A stretch of DNA of 64,000 bases from Gonocerus acuteangulatus (taxonomy: Eukaryota > Arthropoda > Insecta > Hemiptera > Coreidae), in NCBI GenBank assembly GCA_946811695.1, contig OX328131.1, positions 12,433,141 to 12,497,140 on the forward strand. Reading direction: 5' to 3'. A model generated the notes under the pieces. It searched no databases. It worked only from the letters and a program-made list of their open reading frames with translations, and was not told where the DNA came from. The position numbers and the translations under genes were made by a program. Positions 49,965-62,704 of the stretch are shown here, piece by piece; within the stretch, counting starts at the first letter, position 1, and every line of letters starts with the position of its first letter.

Positions 49965-52900
49965 TTCCATTGATTGAACAAGTTATTCCATTGAAACTAC
50001 TAGTAAATCTTCGGCTATCAAGAAGTTAGGCATGAATGCGGACGAGAGAGAAGGAGACGGTGAAAATGGTGTTTGGGGTCATTACACCGTCAACTCTCTC
50101 TCCTATCTCTCGTTCAAGGGCAGTGTGTTCGTGAAGTCATTCCATTGAATCTACTAGTAAATCTTCGGCTATCATGAAGTTAGGCGTGAATGCGGACGAG
50201 AGAGAAGGAGACGGTGAAAATGGTGTTTGGGGTCATTACACCGTCAACTCTCTCTCTCTCCTATCTCTCGTTCAAGGGCAGTATGTTGGTAAAGTTATTC
50301 CATTGATTCGACTAGTAAATCTTCGGCTATCAAGATGTTAGGCGTGAATGCGGACGAGAGAGAAGGAGACGGTGAAAATGGTGTTTGGGGTCATTACACC
50401 GTCAACTCTCTCTCTCTCCTATCTCTCGTTCAAGGGCAGTATGTTGGTAAAGTTATTCCATTGATTCGACTAGTAAATCTTCGGCTATCAAGATGTTAGG
50501 CGTGAATGCGGACGAGAGAGAAGGAGACGGTGAAAATGGTGTTTGGGGTCATTACACCGTCAACTCTCTCTCTCCTGTCTCTCGTTCAAGGGCAGTGTGT
50601 TGGTAAAGTTATTCCATTGATTCGACTCGTAAATCTTCGGCTATCAAGAAGTTAGGCGTGAATGCGGACGAGAGAGAAGGAGACGGTGAAAATGGTGTTT
50701 GGGGTCATTACACCGTCAACTCTCTCTCTCCTGTCTCTCGTTCAAGGGCAGTATGTTGGTGAAGTTATTCCATTGATTCGACTAGTAAATCTTCGGCTAT
50801 CATGAAGTTAGGCGTGAATGCGGACGAGAGAGAAGGAGACGGTGAAAATGGTGTTTGGGGTCATTACACCGTCAACTCTCTCTCTCTCTCTCTCCTGTCT
50901 CTCGTTCAAGGGCAGTATGTTGGTGAAGTTATTCCATTGATTCGACTAGTAAATCTTCGGCTATCAAGAAGTTAGGCGTGAATGCGGACGAGAGAGAAGG
51001 AGACAGTGAAAATGGTGTTTGGGGTCATTACACCGTCAACTCTCTCTCTCTCTCCTGTCTCTCGTTCAAGGGCAGTATGTTGGTGAAGTTATTCCATTGA
51101 TTCGACTAGTAAATCTTCGGCTATCATGAAGTTAGGCGTGAATGCGGACGAGAGAGAAGGAGACGGTGAAAATGGTGTTTCGGGTCATTACACCGTCAAC
51201 TCTCTCTCTCTCTCTCTCCTGTCTCTCGTTCAAGGGCAGTATGTTGGTGAAGTTATTCCATTGATTCGACTAGTAAATCTTCGGCTATCAAGAAGTTAGG
51301 CGTGAATGCGGACGAGAGAGAAGGAGACGGTGAAAATGGTGTTTGGGGTCATTACACCGTCAACTCTCTCTCTCTCCTGTCTCTCGTTCAAGGGCAGTAT
51401 GTTGGTGAAGTTATTCCATTGATTCGACTAGTAAATCTTCGGCTATCAAGAAGTTAGGCGTGAATGCGGATGAGAGAGAAGGAGACGGTGAAAATGGTGT
51501 TTGGGGTCATTACACCGTCAACTCTCTCTCTCTCTCTCTCTCTCTCCTGTCTCTCGTTCAAGGGCAGTATGTTGGTGAAGTTATTCCATTGAATCTACTA
51601 GTAAATCTTCGGCTATCAAGAAGTTAGGCGTGAATGCGGACGAGAGAGAAGGAGACGGTGAAAATGGTGTTTGGGGTCATTACACCGTCAACTCTCTCTC
51701 TCTCCTGTCTCTCGTTCAAGGGCAGTATGTTGGTGAAGTTATTCCATTGAATCTACTAGTAAATCTTCGGCTATCATGAAGTTAGGCGTGAATGCGGACG
51801 AGAGAGAAGGAGACGGTGAAAATGGTGTTTGGGGTCATTACACCGTCAACTCTCTCTCTCTCCTGTCTCTCGTTCAAGGGCAGTATGTTGGTGAAGTTAT
51901 TCCATTGATTCGACTAGTAAATCTTCGGCTATCAAGAAGTTAGGCGTGAATGCGGATGAGAGAGAAGGAGACGGTGAAAATGGTGTTTGGGGTCATTACA
52001 CCGTCAACTCTCTCTCTCCTGTCTCTCGTTCAAGGGCAGTGTGTTGGTGAAGTTATTCCATTGATTCGACTAGTAAATCTTCGGCTATCAAGAAGTTAGG
52101 CATGAATGCGGACGAGAGAGAAGGGGACGGTGAAAATGGTGTTTGGGGTCATTACACCGCCAACTCTCTCTCTCTCTCCTGTCTCTCGTTCAAGGGCAGT
52201 ATGTTGGTGAAGTTATTCCATTGAATCTACTAGTAAATCTTCGGCTATCAAGAAGTTAGGCATGAATGCGGACGAGAGAGAAGGAGACGGTGAAAATGGT
52301 GTTTGGGGTCATTACACCGTCAACTCTCTCTCTCCTGTCTCTCGTTCAAGGGCAGTGTGTTGGTGAAGTTATTCCATTGATTCGACTAGTAAATCTTCGG
52401 CTATCAAGAAGTTAGGCATGAATGCGGACGAGAGAGAAGGAGACGGTGAAAATGGTGTTTGGGGTCATTACACCGTCAACTCTCTCTCTCCTGTCTCTCG
52501 TTCAAGGGCAGTATGTTGGTGAAGTTATTCCATTGAATCTACTAGTAAATCTTCGGCTATCAAGAAGTTAGGCATGAATGCGGACGAGAGAGAAGGAGAC
52601 GGTGAAAATGGTGTTTGGGGTCATTACACCGTCAACTCTCTCTCTCCTGTCTCTCGTTCAAGGGCAGTGTGTTGGTAAAGTTATTCCATTGATTAGACTA
52701 GTAAATCTTCGGCTATCAAGAAGTTAGGCATGAATGCGGACGAGAGAGAAGGAGACGGTGAAAATGGTGTTTGGGGTCATTACACCGTCAACTCTCTCTC
52801 TCCTGTCTCTCGTTCAAGGGCAGTGTGTTGGTAAAGTTATTCCATTGAATCTACTAGTAAATCTTCGGCTATCAAGAAGTTAGGCATGAATGCGGACGAG

Positions 52901-54865
52901 AGAGAAGGAGACGGTGAAAATGGTGTTTGGGGTCATTACACCGTCAACTCTCTCTCTCTCTCTCCTGTCTCTCGTTCAAGGGCAGTATGTTGGTGAAGTT
53001 ATTCCATTGAATCTACTAGTAAATCTTCGGCTATCAAGAAGTTAGGCATGAATGCGGACGAGAGAGAAGGAGACGGTGAAAATGGTGTTTGGGGTCATTA
53101 CACGGTCAACTCTCTCTCTCCTGTCTCTCGTTCAAGGGCAGTGTGTTGGTGAAGTTATTCCATTGATTCGACTAGTAAATCTTCGGCTATCAAGAAGTTA
53201 GGCATGAATGCGGACGAGAGAGAAGGAGACGGTGAAAATGGTGTTTGGGGTCATTACACCGTCAACTCTCTCTCTCCTGTCTCTCGTTCAAGGGCAGTGT
53301 GTTGGTAAAGTTATTCCATTGATTAGACTAGTAAATCTTCGGCTATCAAGAAGTTAGGCATGAATGCGGACGAGAGAGAAGGAGACGGTGAAAATGGTGT
53401 TTGGGGTCATTACACCGTCAACTCTCTCTCTCCTGTCTCTCGTTCAAGGGCAGTATGTTGGTGAAGTTATTCCATTGATTCGACTAGTAAATCTTCGGCT
53501 ATCAAGAAGTTAGGCGAGAATGCGGAAGAGAGAGAAGGAGACGGTGAAAATGGTGTTTGGGGTCATTACACCGTCAACTCTCTCTCTCTCTCCTGTCTCT
53601 CGTTCAAGGGCAGTATGTTGGTGAAGTTATTCCATTGATTCGACTAGTAAATCTTCGGCTATCATGAAGTTAGGCGTGAATGCGGACGAGAGAGAAGGAG
53701 ACGGTGAAAATGGTGTTTGGGGTCATTACACCGTCAACTCTCTCTCTCTCTCTCCTGTCTCTCGTTCAAGGGCAGTATGTTGGTGAAGTTATTCCATTGA
53801 TTCGACTAGTAAATCTTCGGCTATCAAGAAGTTAGGCGTGAATGCGGACGAGCGAGAAGGAGACAGTGAAAATGGTGTTTGGGGTCATTACACCGTCAAC
53901 TCTCTCTCTCTCTCCTGTCTCTCGTTCAAGGGCAGTATGTTGGTGAAGTTATTCCATTGATTCGACTAGTAAATCTTCGGCTATCATGAAGTTAGGCGTG
54001 AATGCGGACGAGAGAGAAGGAGACGGTGAAAATGGTGTTTGGGGTCATTACACCGTCAACTCTCTCTCTCTCTCTCTCCTGTCTCTCGTTCAAGGGCAGT
54101 ATGTTGGTGAAGTTATTCCATTGATTCGACTAGTAAATCTTCGGCTATCATGAAGTTAGGCGTGAATGCGGACGAGAGAGAAGGAGACGGTGAAAATGGT
54201 GTTTGGGGTCATTACACCGTCAACTCTCTCTCTCTCTCTCCTGTCTCTCGTTCAAGGGCAGTATGTTGGTGAAGTTATTCCATTGATTCGACTAGTAAAT
54301 CTTCGGCTATCAAGAAGTTAGGCGTGAATGCGGACGAGCGAGAAGGAGACAGTGAAAATGGTGTTTGGGGTCATTACACCGTCAACTCTCTCTCTCTCTC
54401 CTGTCTCTCGTTCAAGGGCAGTATGTTGGTGAAGTTATTCCATTGATTCGACTAGTAAATCTTCGGCTATCATGAAGTTAGGCGTGAATGCGGACGAGAG
54501 AGAAGGAGACGGTGAAAATGGTGTTTGGGGTCATTACACCGTCAACTCTCTCTCTCTCTCTCTCCTGTCTCTCGTTCAAGGGCAGTGTGTTGGTGAAGTT
54601 ATTCCATTGATTCGACTAGTAAATCTTCGGCTATCAAGAAGTTAGGCGTGAATGCGGACGAGAGAGAAGGAGACGGTGAAAATGGTGTTTGGGGTCATTA
54701 CACCGTCAACTCTCTCTCTCTCCTGTCTCTCGTTCAAGGGCAGTATGTTGGTGAAGTTATTCCATTGATTCGACTAGTAAATCTTCGGCTATCAAGAAGT
54801 TAGGCGTGAATGCGGATGAGAGAGAAGGAGACGGTGAAAATGGTGTTTGGGGTCATTACACCGTC

Positions 54866-54898
<33 letters not shown>

Positions 54899-56662
54899 TT
54901 CTCTCGTTCAAGGGCAGTATGTTGGTGAAGTTATTCCATTGAATCTACTAGTAAATCTTCGGCTATCAAGAAGTTAGGCGTGAATGCGGACGAGAGAGAA
55001 GGAGACGGTGAAAATGGTGTTTGGGGTCATTACACCGTCAACTCTCTCTCTCTCCTGTCTCTCGTTCAAGGGCAGCATGTTGGTGAAGTTATTCCATTGA
55101 ATCTACTAGTAAATCTTCGGCTATCATGAAGTTAGGCGTGAATGCGGACGAGAGAGAAGGAGACGGTGAAAATGGTGTTTGGGGTCATTACACCGTCAAC
55201 TCTCTCTCTCTCCTGTCTCTCGTTCAAGGGCAGTATGTTGGTGAAGTTATTCCATTGATTCGACTAGTAAATCTTCGGCTATCAAGAAGTTAGGCGTGAA
55301 TGCGGATGAGAGAGAAGGAGACGGTGAAAATGGTGTTTGGGGTCATTACACCGTCAACTCTCTCTCTCCTGTCTCTCGTTCAAGGGCAGTGTGTTGGTGA
55401 AGTTATTCCATTGATTCGACTAGTAAATCTTCGGCTATCAAGAAGTTAGGCATGAATGCGGACGAGAGAGAAGGAGACGGTGAAAATGGTGTTTGGGGTC
55501 ATTACACCGCCAACTCTCTCTCTCTCTCTCCTGTCTCTCGTTCAAGGGCAGTATGTTGGTGAAGTTATTCCATTGAATCTACTAGTAAATCTTCGGCTAT
55601 CAAGAAGTTAGGCATGAATGCGGACGAGAGAGAAGGAGACGGTGAAAATGGTGTTTGGGGTCATTACACCGTCAACTCTCTCTCTCCTGTCTCTCGTTCA
55701 AGGGCAGTGTGTTGGTGAAGTTATTCCATTGATTCGACTAGTAAATCTTCGGCTATCAAGAAGTTAGGCATGAATGCGGACGAGAGAGAAGGAGACGGTG
55801 AAAATGGTGTTTGGGGTCATTACACCGTCAACTCTCTCTCTCTCTCCTGTCTCTCGTTCAAGGGCAGTATGTTGGTGAAGTTATTCCATTGATTCGACTA
55901 GTAAATCTTCGGCTATCAAGAAGTTAGGCATGAATGCGGACGAGAGAGAAGGAGACGGTGAAAATGGTGTTTGGGGTCATTACACCGTCAACTCTCTCTC
56001 TCCTGTCTCTCGTTCAAGGGCAGTGTGTTGGTAAAGTTATTCCATTGAATCTACTAGTAAATCTTCGGCTATCAAGAAGTTAGGCATGAATGCGGACGAG
56101 AGAGAAGGAGACGGTGAAAATGGTGTTTGGGGTCATTACACCGTCAACTCTCTCTCTCTCTCCTGTCTCTCGTTCAAGGGCAGTATGTTGGTGAAGTTAT
56201 TCCATTGAATCTACTAGTAAATCTTCGGCTATCAAGAAGTTAGGCATGAATGCGGACGAGAGAGAAGGAGACGGTAAAAATGGTGTTTGGGGTCATTACA
56301 CCGTCAACTCTCTCTCTCCTGTCTCTCGTTCAAGGGCAGTGTGTTGGTGAAGTTATTCCATTGATTCGACTAGTAAATCTTCGGCTATCAAGAAGTTAGG
56401 CATGAATGCGGACGAGAGAGAAGGAGACGGTGAAAATGGTGTTTGGGGTCATTACACCGTCAACTCTCTCTCTCCTGTCTCTCGTTCAAGGGCAGTGTGT
56501 TGGTGAAGTTATTCCATTGAATCTACTAGTAAATCTTCGGCTATCATGAAGTTAGGCGTGAATGCGGATGAGAGAGAAGGAGACGGTGAAAATGGTGTTT
56601 GGGGTCATTACACCGTCAACTCTCTCTCTCCTGTCTCTCGTTCAAGGGCAGTATGTTTGTGA
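49965..56662. repeat. Satellite array, about 42 monomers of 150-175 bp
   Basis: The monomer opens GTTATTCCATTGATTCGACT, then AAATCTTCGGCTATCAAGAA, AATGCGGACGAGAGAGAAGG, GGTGTTTGGGGTCATTACAC, a variable (CT)n run (about 4 to 16 units), CTGTCTCTCGTTCAAGGGCA. Variants (GATTCGACT / GAATCTACT; AAGAAG / ATGAAG; GGCGTG / GGCATG; GCGGATGAG; ACCGCCAAC) allow monomers to be tracked. The first three monomers are the most divergent. It ends at GTATGTTTGTGAAGTTATTC. Every frame is closed, so it is not coding. Confidence 0.95.
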
Positions 56663-56870
56663 AGTTATTCCGGTGACAATGGGGCAGAAGTATTGTCCTT
56701 CAGAATCCAGATAAACAGAAAATATAATTTTGGCATCCTTTTCAGATAGTTGCATTTAAAATGTAGCTGAAAATTCTAAAATAAATTCAACAAGACAGGT
56801 TAGTTCTTAAATGTCGGTAGGACTACCTCAGTAGAAGAAAATGTTCCTTCAATTTTTCTAAGTTCTGTTT
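56663..56870. other. No feature recognised
   Basis: Short AT-rich spacer between the satellite and HINE-B. Confidence 0.3.
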
Positions 56871-56871
56871 C

Positions 56872-57597
56872 AGTTTTAGCACTTTCCTCCGAAGGAAAGT
56901 AGCTATTGAGGTTGCACTCATGACGGAATTTTTGAAAAATTTCTTCGAACCTTCATCGATCCTACCTAGTAGAGACCGAAAATGACCCCAGTTAAAATTT
57001 ATATATATATAGTTATATATGTGTCCGTTAACACGATACCGGCCAGAGTTTTTGTTTCTTCCCCACGAAACTTGGTATGTAGTATTCTCCAATGAAACGA
57101 TTGAACGAGTTCGTTAACCAACAAAATCGGTTTATCCGGAGGAGGGGTTTACTCCGGAGCCGAAGTAGTTATTTGCCAATACCAGTCGTAATTTTTGTTA
57201 TATTTCAACGAAACTCGGTATTCGTTCTGGTCAACTAAAGAGAAAAATGTGTTGTAAAAATAAACTAAATCGGTTCTTTAGGAAGGAGGGTTTACTCCGG
57301 ACCCAAATTATTAATTTCCTTTTACCGGTCGTAATTTCTGCTGTATTGTAACGAAACGCGGTATACGTCCTTGGTATCTAATAAGGAAAAAGTTTTGTAA
57401 AAATGAACTAAATCGGTCTATCGGAAGGGGGGATTTACTTTGTACTATACTTGAATTGAATTGAAACAGGTGTTTTTTATGTTTTTATTTTATTTATCGA
57501 TATAGGGAATTTTAAACAAATTATTTAGGAATGCACTCGCCACTACCCATTTCTGAGGAAATTGTTTAGTTATGCAGCTCCTGCGTGACGGACTTTT
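56872..57597 (+). mobile_element. HINE-B, short-core copy
   Basis: 5' end TTTTAGCACTTTCCTCCGAA; GTAGCTATTGAGGTTGCACT; CCTACCTAGTAGAGACCGAA; only about 5 TA units at 57001; interior GTGTCCGTTAACACGATACC; several AACGAAACTCGGTATTCGT blocks; 3' CTGAGGAAATTGTTTAG, TTATGCAGCTCCTGCGTGAC, GGACTTTTTA. About 725 bp. The (TA)n core is almost lost here. Confidence 0.85.
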
Positions 57598-57599
57598 TA

Positions 57600-57760
57600 T
57601 AAATCAAATTTGTCATATTTATTGCCAATGTTTCGGCTGAGTTACAAGCCATCTTCAAGGCTTTGGAGGAGAGAGGGAACGTATGGCCATCTTTAGGCAC
57701 GGACTGCATACGCCTTACCACTCACAGCCATCGGGCCTCAGTAAACTAAATAAAAATAAG
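57600..57760 (-). mobile_element. PLE terminal-repeat fragment
   Basis: Minus strand contains CTTGAAGATGGCTTGTAACT, CAGCCGAAACATTGGCAATA, a PLE-type end. It begins right after the HINE-B 3' end. Confidence 0.55.
57625..57664 (-). ncRNA. Hammerhead-like motif, degraded core
   Basis: Minus strand: GCC, TTGAAGA, stem GGCT...AGCC, GAAA, CATT, GGC. The first core base is T instead of C. The stems pair but activity is unlikely. Confidence 0.4.
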
Positions 57761-57789
57761 AAAGAGTGCGCTAACCATTTCTACATGTA

Positions 57790-58055
57790 CTTTGTTTATT
57801 TAATATCAAACTAATTTTCCATAGATAATATGTGACTCTCATCGCAACAGTGAAAAACTACATATTGGCCAACGAACTTAAGTTGATAAATTTTGCTCCT
57901 CGCAGCTGTGTTGATGGCTATTTGAATCTAGAGACATTGTCCCTAGATCGAAGATACTATAAAATAAATTCTTTAGTATGTGTAGAAGTTTTAAATTCTG
58001 CTCCTCCAGAACATTAGCCGAGTGCTTCACCACTTTGCCGAACTCTTCCCTACAT
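57790..58055 (-). repeat. SINE-like repeat, type 4
   Basis: Minus strand: head GGCAAAGTGGTGAAGCACTC, then CGGCTAATGTTCTGGAGGAG, body as at 16565-16815. A box-A-like string is present but box B is degenerate. Confidence 0.55.
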
Positions 58056-58059
58056 TCCT

Positions 58060-58790
58060 GAACTTCGAAAATAAAAAATTACATAAATAGGAAAACGATA
58101 ACTCTGGGGGAAATACATTTTACCTGCCAAAACTTGTAGCTTTTAAATAATCTTCTGTTCTTAAGTGAGGAGAAAACTTTAATTTGACATGAAGCACCTT
58201 GCGAAAACAATTCCTCTTTAGAGAAAACACGAAACAAATATTCACAAAGGAACACTTCGCACAATAGCCACTGATAATCAGCTGATAAGGTATCTCTGAG
58301 CGGGGAAAGCGTCTCCTAAGATTGTCAGCATTTGAACGCTCGTGAATGATCGCATTAGCCTACCTCTTTGTATCGGCAAGGCGAGAAAATGCAAAGGATT
58401 GCCGCGTCATTCTTGTTGTAAAGCGAGGGAAAGTGGAAGCAAAAGAAGGTTCTGTGCAGGCTATCCACTAGTCAGGTAAAGCACGCTCTGCTTTGTCATT
58501 ATACAAAATAGCAGCTAATAATGAGGAATTTTCTCTTGCCGTCGATTTCAGAATTCTAGAACAGAATACTCAAAAGATCTACTTTTGAAGATAACGATAT
58601 AGAAAAAGAATTTCGCCCTGAGTTTTTCCTTATCAAAAACTCACACATATCGTCCCTACCATGTCAAACTATCGAATATGCAAATCGGAGGAAAATAGTA
58701 ACGAACATATTCTATCCATGGAAGAAGGAACATATTGAAAAATTGTCTTATTCGATACTTTATTTAAGACATTAAAGGCTATTCTATAAA
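58060..58790. other. No feature recognised
   Basis: No recognisable coding or repeat structure. Confidence 0.3.
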
Positions 58791-58942
58791 GGGGCTGGAG
58801 TTACGACTATTTTTGACAAGTCGTAAAGTCCACAATCCAAGAGCAAAGTCCCGAATCTAAAAACCAGATTTTGCATGCGATAATCCGGTATATTTGATAA
58901 TCCGGTACGCTTCAAGTCCCGTGTAGGATAAAAGTAAATTTA

Positions 58943-58946
<4 letters not shown>

Positions 58947-58994
<48 letters not shown>
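58947..58994. repeat. (TA)n microsatellite
   Basis: Pure TA run. The flank contains ATAATCCGGTA twice (58880, 58898), which is reminiscent of Tigger subterminal repeats. Confidence 0.9.
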
Positions 58995-58999
<5 letters not shown>

Positions 59000-59044
59000 C
59001 CGTAACAAGGGACCAGATATGCGGATACTGTAGAGCTATCTGAT

Positions 59045-59490
<446 letters not shown>

Positions 59491-59499
59491 ACCCGCTAA

Positions 59500-60300
59500 T
59501 AACAAATGATCCCCGTCAAGAGAAACTTTTCCCTTGTGCTCGATTCTCCTAAATCCTTAAAGTGCTCAGAAATACTTCAAGTCCCTAATACTAGCGAGAC
59601 CGATCATCAGAAACATTTATGTCGTGCGGAGTCATCTTCAGAAATAGTCACGAACTAAGAGACTGTCTCTAAATCCATTAAAATTCTTCGTAAATTGACT
59701 TCTGTCGAGAAGAAAGTTGGCGTTCTTCTGTTTGTCATTCTGAAGAATTTATGATCCCATTTTGGTCAAATGGATTATAAAAGTGCTTAGCATCGACTTT
59801 TAAGCTGTCAAACATTTTTATGTTGTTAATTATTTCATTGAGGGCAGTAAATGTTTCATATAAAATTGGTTGATTCTTTATCCAGAAAATATATATTTCC
59901 TGTACAGTCCAGGCAACGAACAGTTATAGTTTATAGTGTGCACGTTTGTTTGACTAAGGTTAGTAAGATCATTTATTATTTTTTTTATTTTTTTTTTTTT
60001 TTTTGCTGAATATGACTGTTTTCTTAATATTATTATGCCAAACATGAAAATCTGAGAATAAACTAAGTTTTGGAATTTTATACTAATTTTCAGTCAAGTC
60101 GTGAAACTAATTAATAAAGTTATATTAATCAATTTTGAAGAATATATAATATGAAAGAATACCTAATATTAAAGAATATCTCATACGTAGAGTTTTAACT
60201 TATTTATATATTTTTTAAATTAAGTTCGTCAGAATGACGAATAGTTGGTAGAATGGGGTAGGCCGAGGAAGGTTGGCGTTCTAGGGTTAACCAACTGGAA
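59500..60300. other. No feature recognised
   Basis: AT-rich DNA with a T run near 59980-60004. No coding frame. Confidence 0.3.
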
Positions 60301-60304
60301 AAAT

Positions 60305-60856
60305 TAATAAAAATGTTATCTTTAAGGATACTCATGCTGTATCCATAATAATAGCATGGCATCCAGATATGCTGGACAACGCGAAAGCAGACAAATTGAC
60401 ACGATTGGGCTCGGAAGTGGCACCAAAAGGCCTAATGCCATTTGACAGATGATCTATACCCTGTGCTAAAGAAGCCATTGTAAAAAGAGCCAACGAAAAA
60501 TTTGGTAAACTTTTATAAGGAGAGAAAATTACCCACATAAAGTCCTTTATTGATCTTACTAGTTTAGGCATAAGGAAATCTTATTGGGTATGGCCTAAAA
60601 GGACTATCTAAGAGAGATTGTGGTGACAGTGTTTGGCCGTTGTACCATAAATAAGCACAAGCATACCATGAAGATTTGGTCATCACCAGTCTGCAGATGG
60701 TGTAGAGGCGAGGGTGAGGCACCTAAGTATGTCACATTTAAATGTGTAGCACTTGAAAAAAGAAGATTTCTACATTTCGGAAGCCTCAACAAAGACGAAA
60801 TCAAGAGATTAACTGAAATCACACAATACCTCAAGTTTATCAGAAGTTTAAGATAA
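60305..60856 (+). pseudogene. LINE RNase H and C-terminal zinc-knuckle remnant
   Basis: Frames give IIIAWHPDMLDNAKADKLTR, LGSEVAPKGL, matching the end of the LINE RNase H domain (H-G-x-x-GNE-KAD-LA-GS). After stops, VTVFGRCTINKHKHTMKIWS, SPVCRWCRGEGEAPKYVTFK and CVALEKRRF match the CxxC-H-C tail with its TGH-x-L and CP-L blocks. Three or more stops or frameshifts make it dead. An RNase H plus zinc knuckle suggests the I/R1/Jockey side. Confidence 0.8.
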
Positions 60857-60956
60857 GTTTGACCATTCTAGGGCTCCTACAATAGGTCAAATGGCCGATA
60901 TGCACCCCATAAAGCGGAGGGTGTGAATCAAAAAGTAGTCTAATCTAATCCAAACG

Positions 60957-61203
60957 AGAAGAAGTTGTCCTTGCTCGTTTACGAATTGGACATACTCGAC
61001 TCACCCACGAATTTCTTATGTCAAGACGCCACAAACCAATATGCAACATATGTAACACAGAACTTACGATTAAACATTTGCTGACTGAGAAGAGGCAATT
61101 ACAACATCCCGTATGATATGCAAGAACTCCTAGGCAATGATAGCCAGTACATCAACACTATACTGACTTACCTCAAGAATACAGGACTATACAACCTTAT
61201 TTG
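60957..61203 (+). pseudogene. Second LINE C-terminal tail remnant
   Basis: EVVLARLRIGHTRLTHEFLM, then SRRHKPICNICNTELTIKHL, then a frame-shifted EKRQLQHPV. RIGHTRLTH and PIC-IC plus KHLL are hallmarks of Jockey/I-type LINE tails. It may be the same lineage that donated the 54-bp array at 17815-18417, which shares PICxICNT. Confidence 0.8.
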
Positions 61204-61307
61204 ATGAACGTCTGCAATGTTGGCTTATAAGATATTATATTTCCATTGATACTAAGCACTATTTATAGGTGAACCATAAGTCTAAACCATTACATAACCA
61301 CACACAC

Positions 61308-61842
61308 TTCCAACACCAATAACCATGGTGATTTCCTAGGATAGCTAAGTTCAGAGGATACTGTTCTTCCAACACCAATAACCATGGTGATTTCCTGGGA
61401 TAGCTAAGTTCAGAGGATACTGTTCTTCCAACACCAATAACCATGGTGATTTCCTGGGATAGCTAAGTTCAGAGGATACTGTTCTTCCAACACCAATAAC
61501 CATGCTGATTTCCTAGGATAGCTAAGTTCAGAGGATACTGTTCTTCCAACACCAATAACCATGGTGATTTCCTGGGATAGCTAAGTTCAGAGGACACTGT
61601 TCTTCCAACACCAATAACCATGGTGATTTCCTAGGATAGCTAAGTTCAGAGGATACTGTTCTTCCAACACCAATAACCATGGTGATTTCCTGGGATAGCT
61701 AAGTTCAGAGGATACTGTTCTTCCAACACCAATAACCATGGTGATTTCCTGGGATAGCTAAGTTCAGAGGATACTGTTCTTCCAACACCAATAACCATGG
61801 TGATTTCCTGGGATAGCTAAGTTCAGAGGATACTGTTCTTTG
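61308..61842. repeat. 59-bp minisatellite (about 9 units)
   Basis: Unit CTTCCAACACCAATAACCAT, GGTGATTTCCTGGGATAGCT, AAGTTCAGAGGATACTGTT. Units differ at CTGGGA / CTAGGA, one CATGCTG and one GGACAC. No open frame is kept on plus; a short minus frame is an artefact. Confidence 0.95.
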
Positions 61843-61859
61843 TGTTGTCGCCATTGAAG

Positions 61860-62290
61860 CGGGGCACAATAAATAAAAAAATAAAATAATCTAATCCACA
61901 ATAATAGATCAAAACTTTAATCGCCTCGTTACAAAACTTTTTACTCCAATAACTTAAAAATTTATATCCGATATCAATTCATGTTTAAGTTAATATTGTC
62001 AACGTTTTAATTATTTCAGCTGAAATATTGCTTCTAGTTTGTGAATTGTTATTGTCGCCTTCTCTTCAGAGGAATTATTTCTTCATGGGCAGACTCGCCT
62101 TCATTTTCCCCAGACCGTGAAGGACTTTCATCTTCTGGGAAAAGTCCTGAAGAAAAACGCTTAAATACCTTCAAAGACTATGACCTAACTTTCGGATAAT
62201 TTGTAACTTTTCTGTTCTTCAAGCTCCTGACGCTCAAACGAAACCAAAATTATCTAAAATAGAAGAATTTTTAATTCCAAGGTTTACAAA
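61860..62290. other. No feature recognised
   Basis: AT-rich DNA, no coding or structured repeat. Confidence 0.3.
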
Positions 62291-62299
62291 TTAATTAAT

Positions 62300-62458
62300 T
62301 AATTAATTAAACCTACCATCGCTCAGCCCAAACCACTTGACAGAAAAATTAGAGATTTCGCATAGTCACTCACTTTAAGATGTAAACACTCGCTAAGAAA
62401 GGATTTTTTTTATATTGTAATTTTTAAGTAGTTTTAGAGGGGTTTGAAATTCTAGTTA
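62300..62458 (-). mobile_element. 3' end of a TACTAGCTGAA-type dispersed element
   Basis: Minus strand: AATTTCAAACCCCTCTAAAA, AATCCTTTCTTAGCGAGTGT, AGTGAGTGACTATG, AAGTGGTTTGGGCTGAGCGA. Matches 26690-26815 in block order. Confidence 0.6.
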
Positions 62459-62699
62459 GTACGGGACATACTGCCAGAAAATGGAAAGTATCTTCGTCTT
62501 CTTTCAAAGAGCACATAGAGCAGCGGGATCTCTCTCCTTCTCGTCCCGTTCTGAAGGAGTTCAGACTGAGGTATTATGGGAAAACATCCTTTACTATGGA
62601 AGACTTACGGAAGGAGCTAAATGGAAGAAACTGGGACGTCCTTGGCAAGTATCTCGACGCCATTTATAAGTATAGACAATTTTTGATCCTACAATTTAA
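62451..62699 (+). other. Exon-like open stretch, function unknown
   Basis: In the frame starting CTA GTT AGT ACG at about 62451, the DNA reads without stop through GHTARKWKVSSSSFKEHIEQ, RDLSPSRPVLKEFRLRYYGK and TSFTMEDLRKELNGRNWDVL, GKYLDAIYKYRQF to a TAG near 62703. The charged, low-bias composition looks coding (ENR-LRKEL, LGKYLDAIYKY), and the region is GC-richer than its flank. I do not recognise a domain, and there is no obvious ATG start, so it may be a last exon or a pseudogene of a host gene. Confidence 0.35.
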
Positions 62700-62704
62700 T
62701 TATT

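Noticed and set aside
49965..56662. CRISPR-like array of regular repeats
   Set aside because: There are no unique spacers. Whole monomers are homologous end to end and the genome is eukaryotic.
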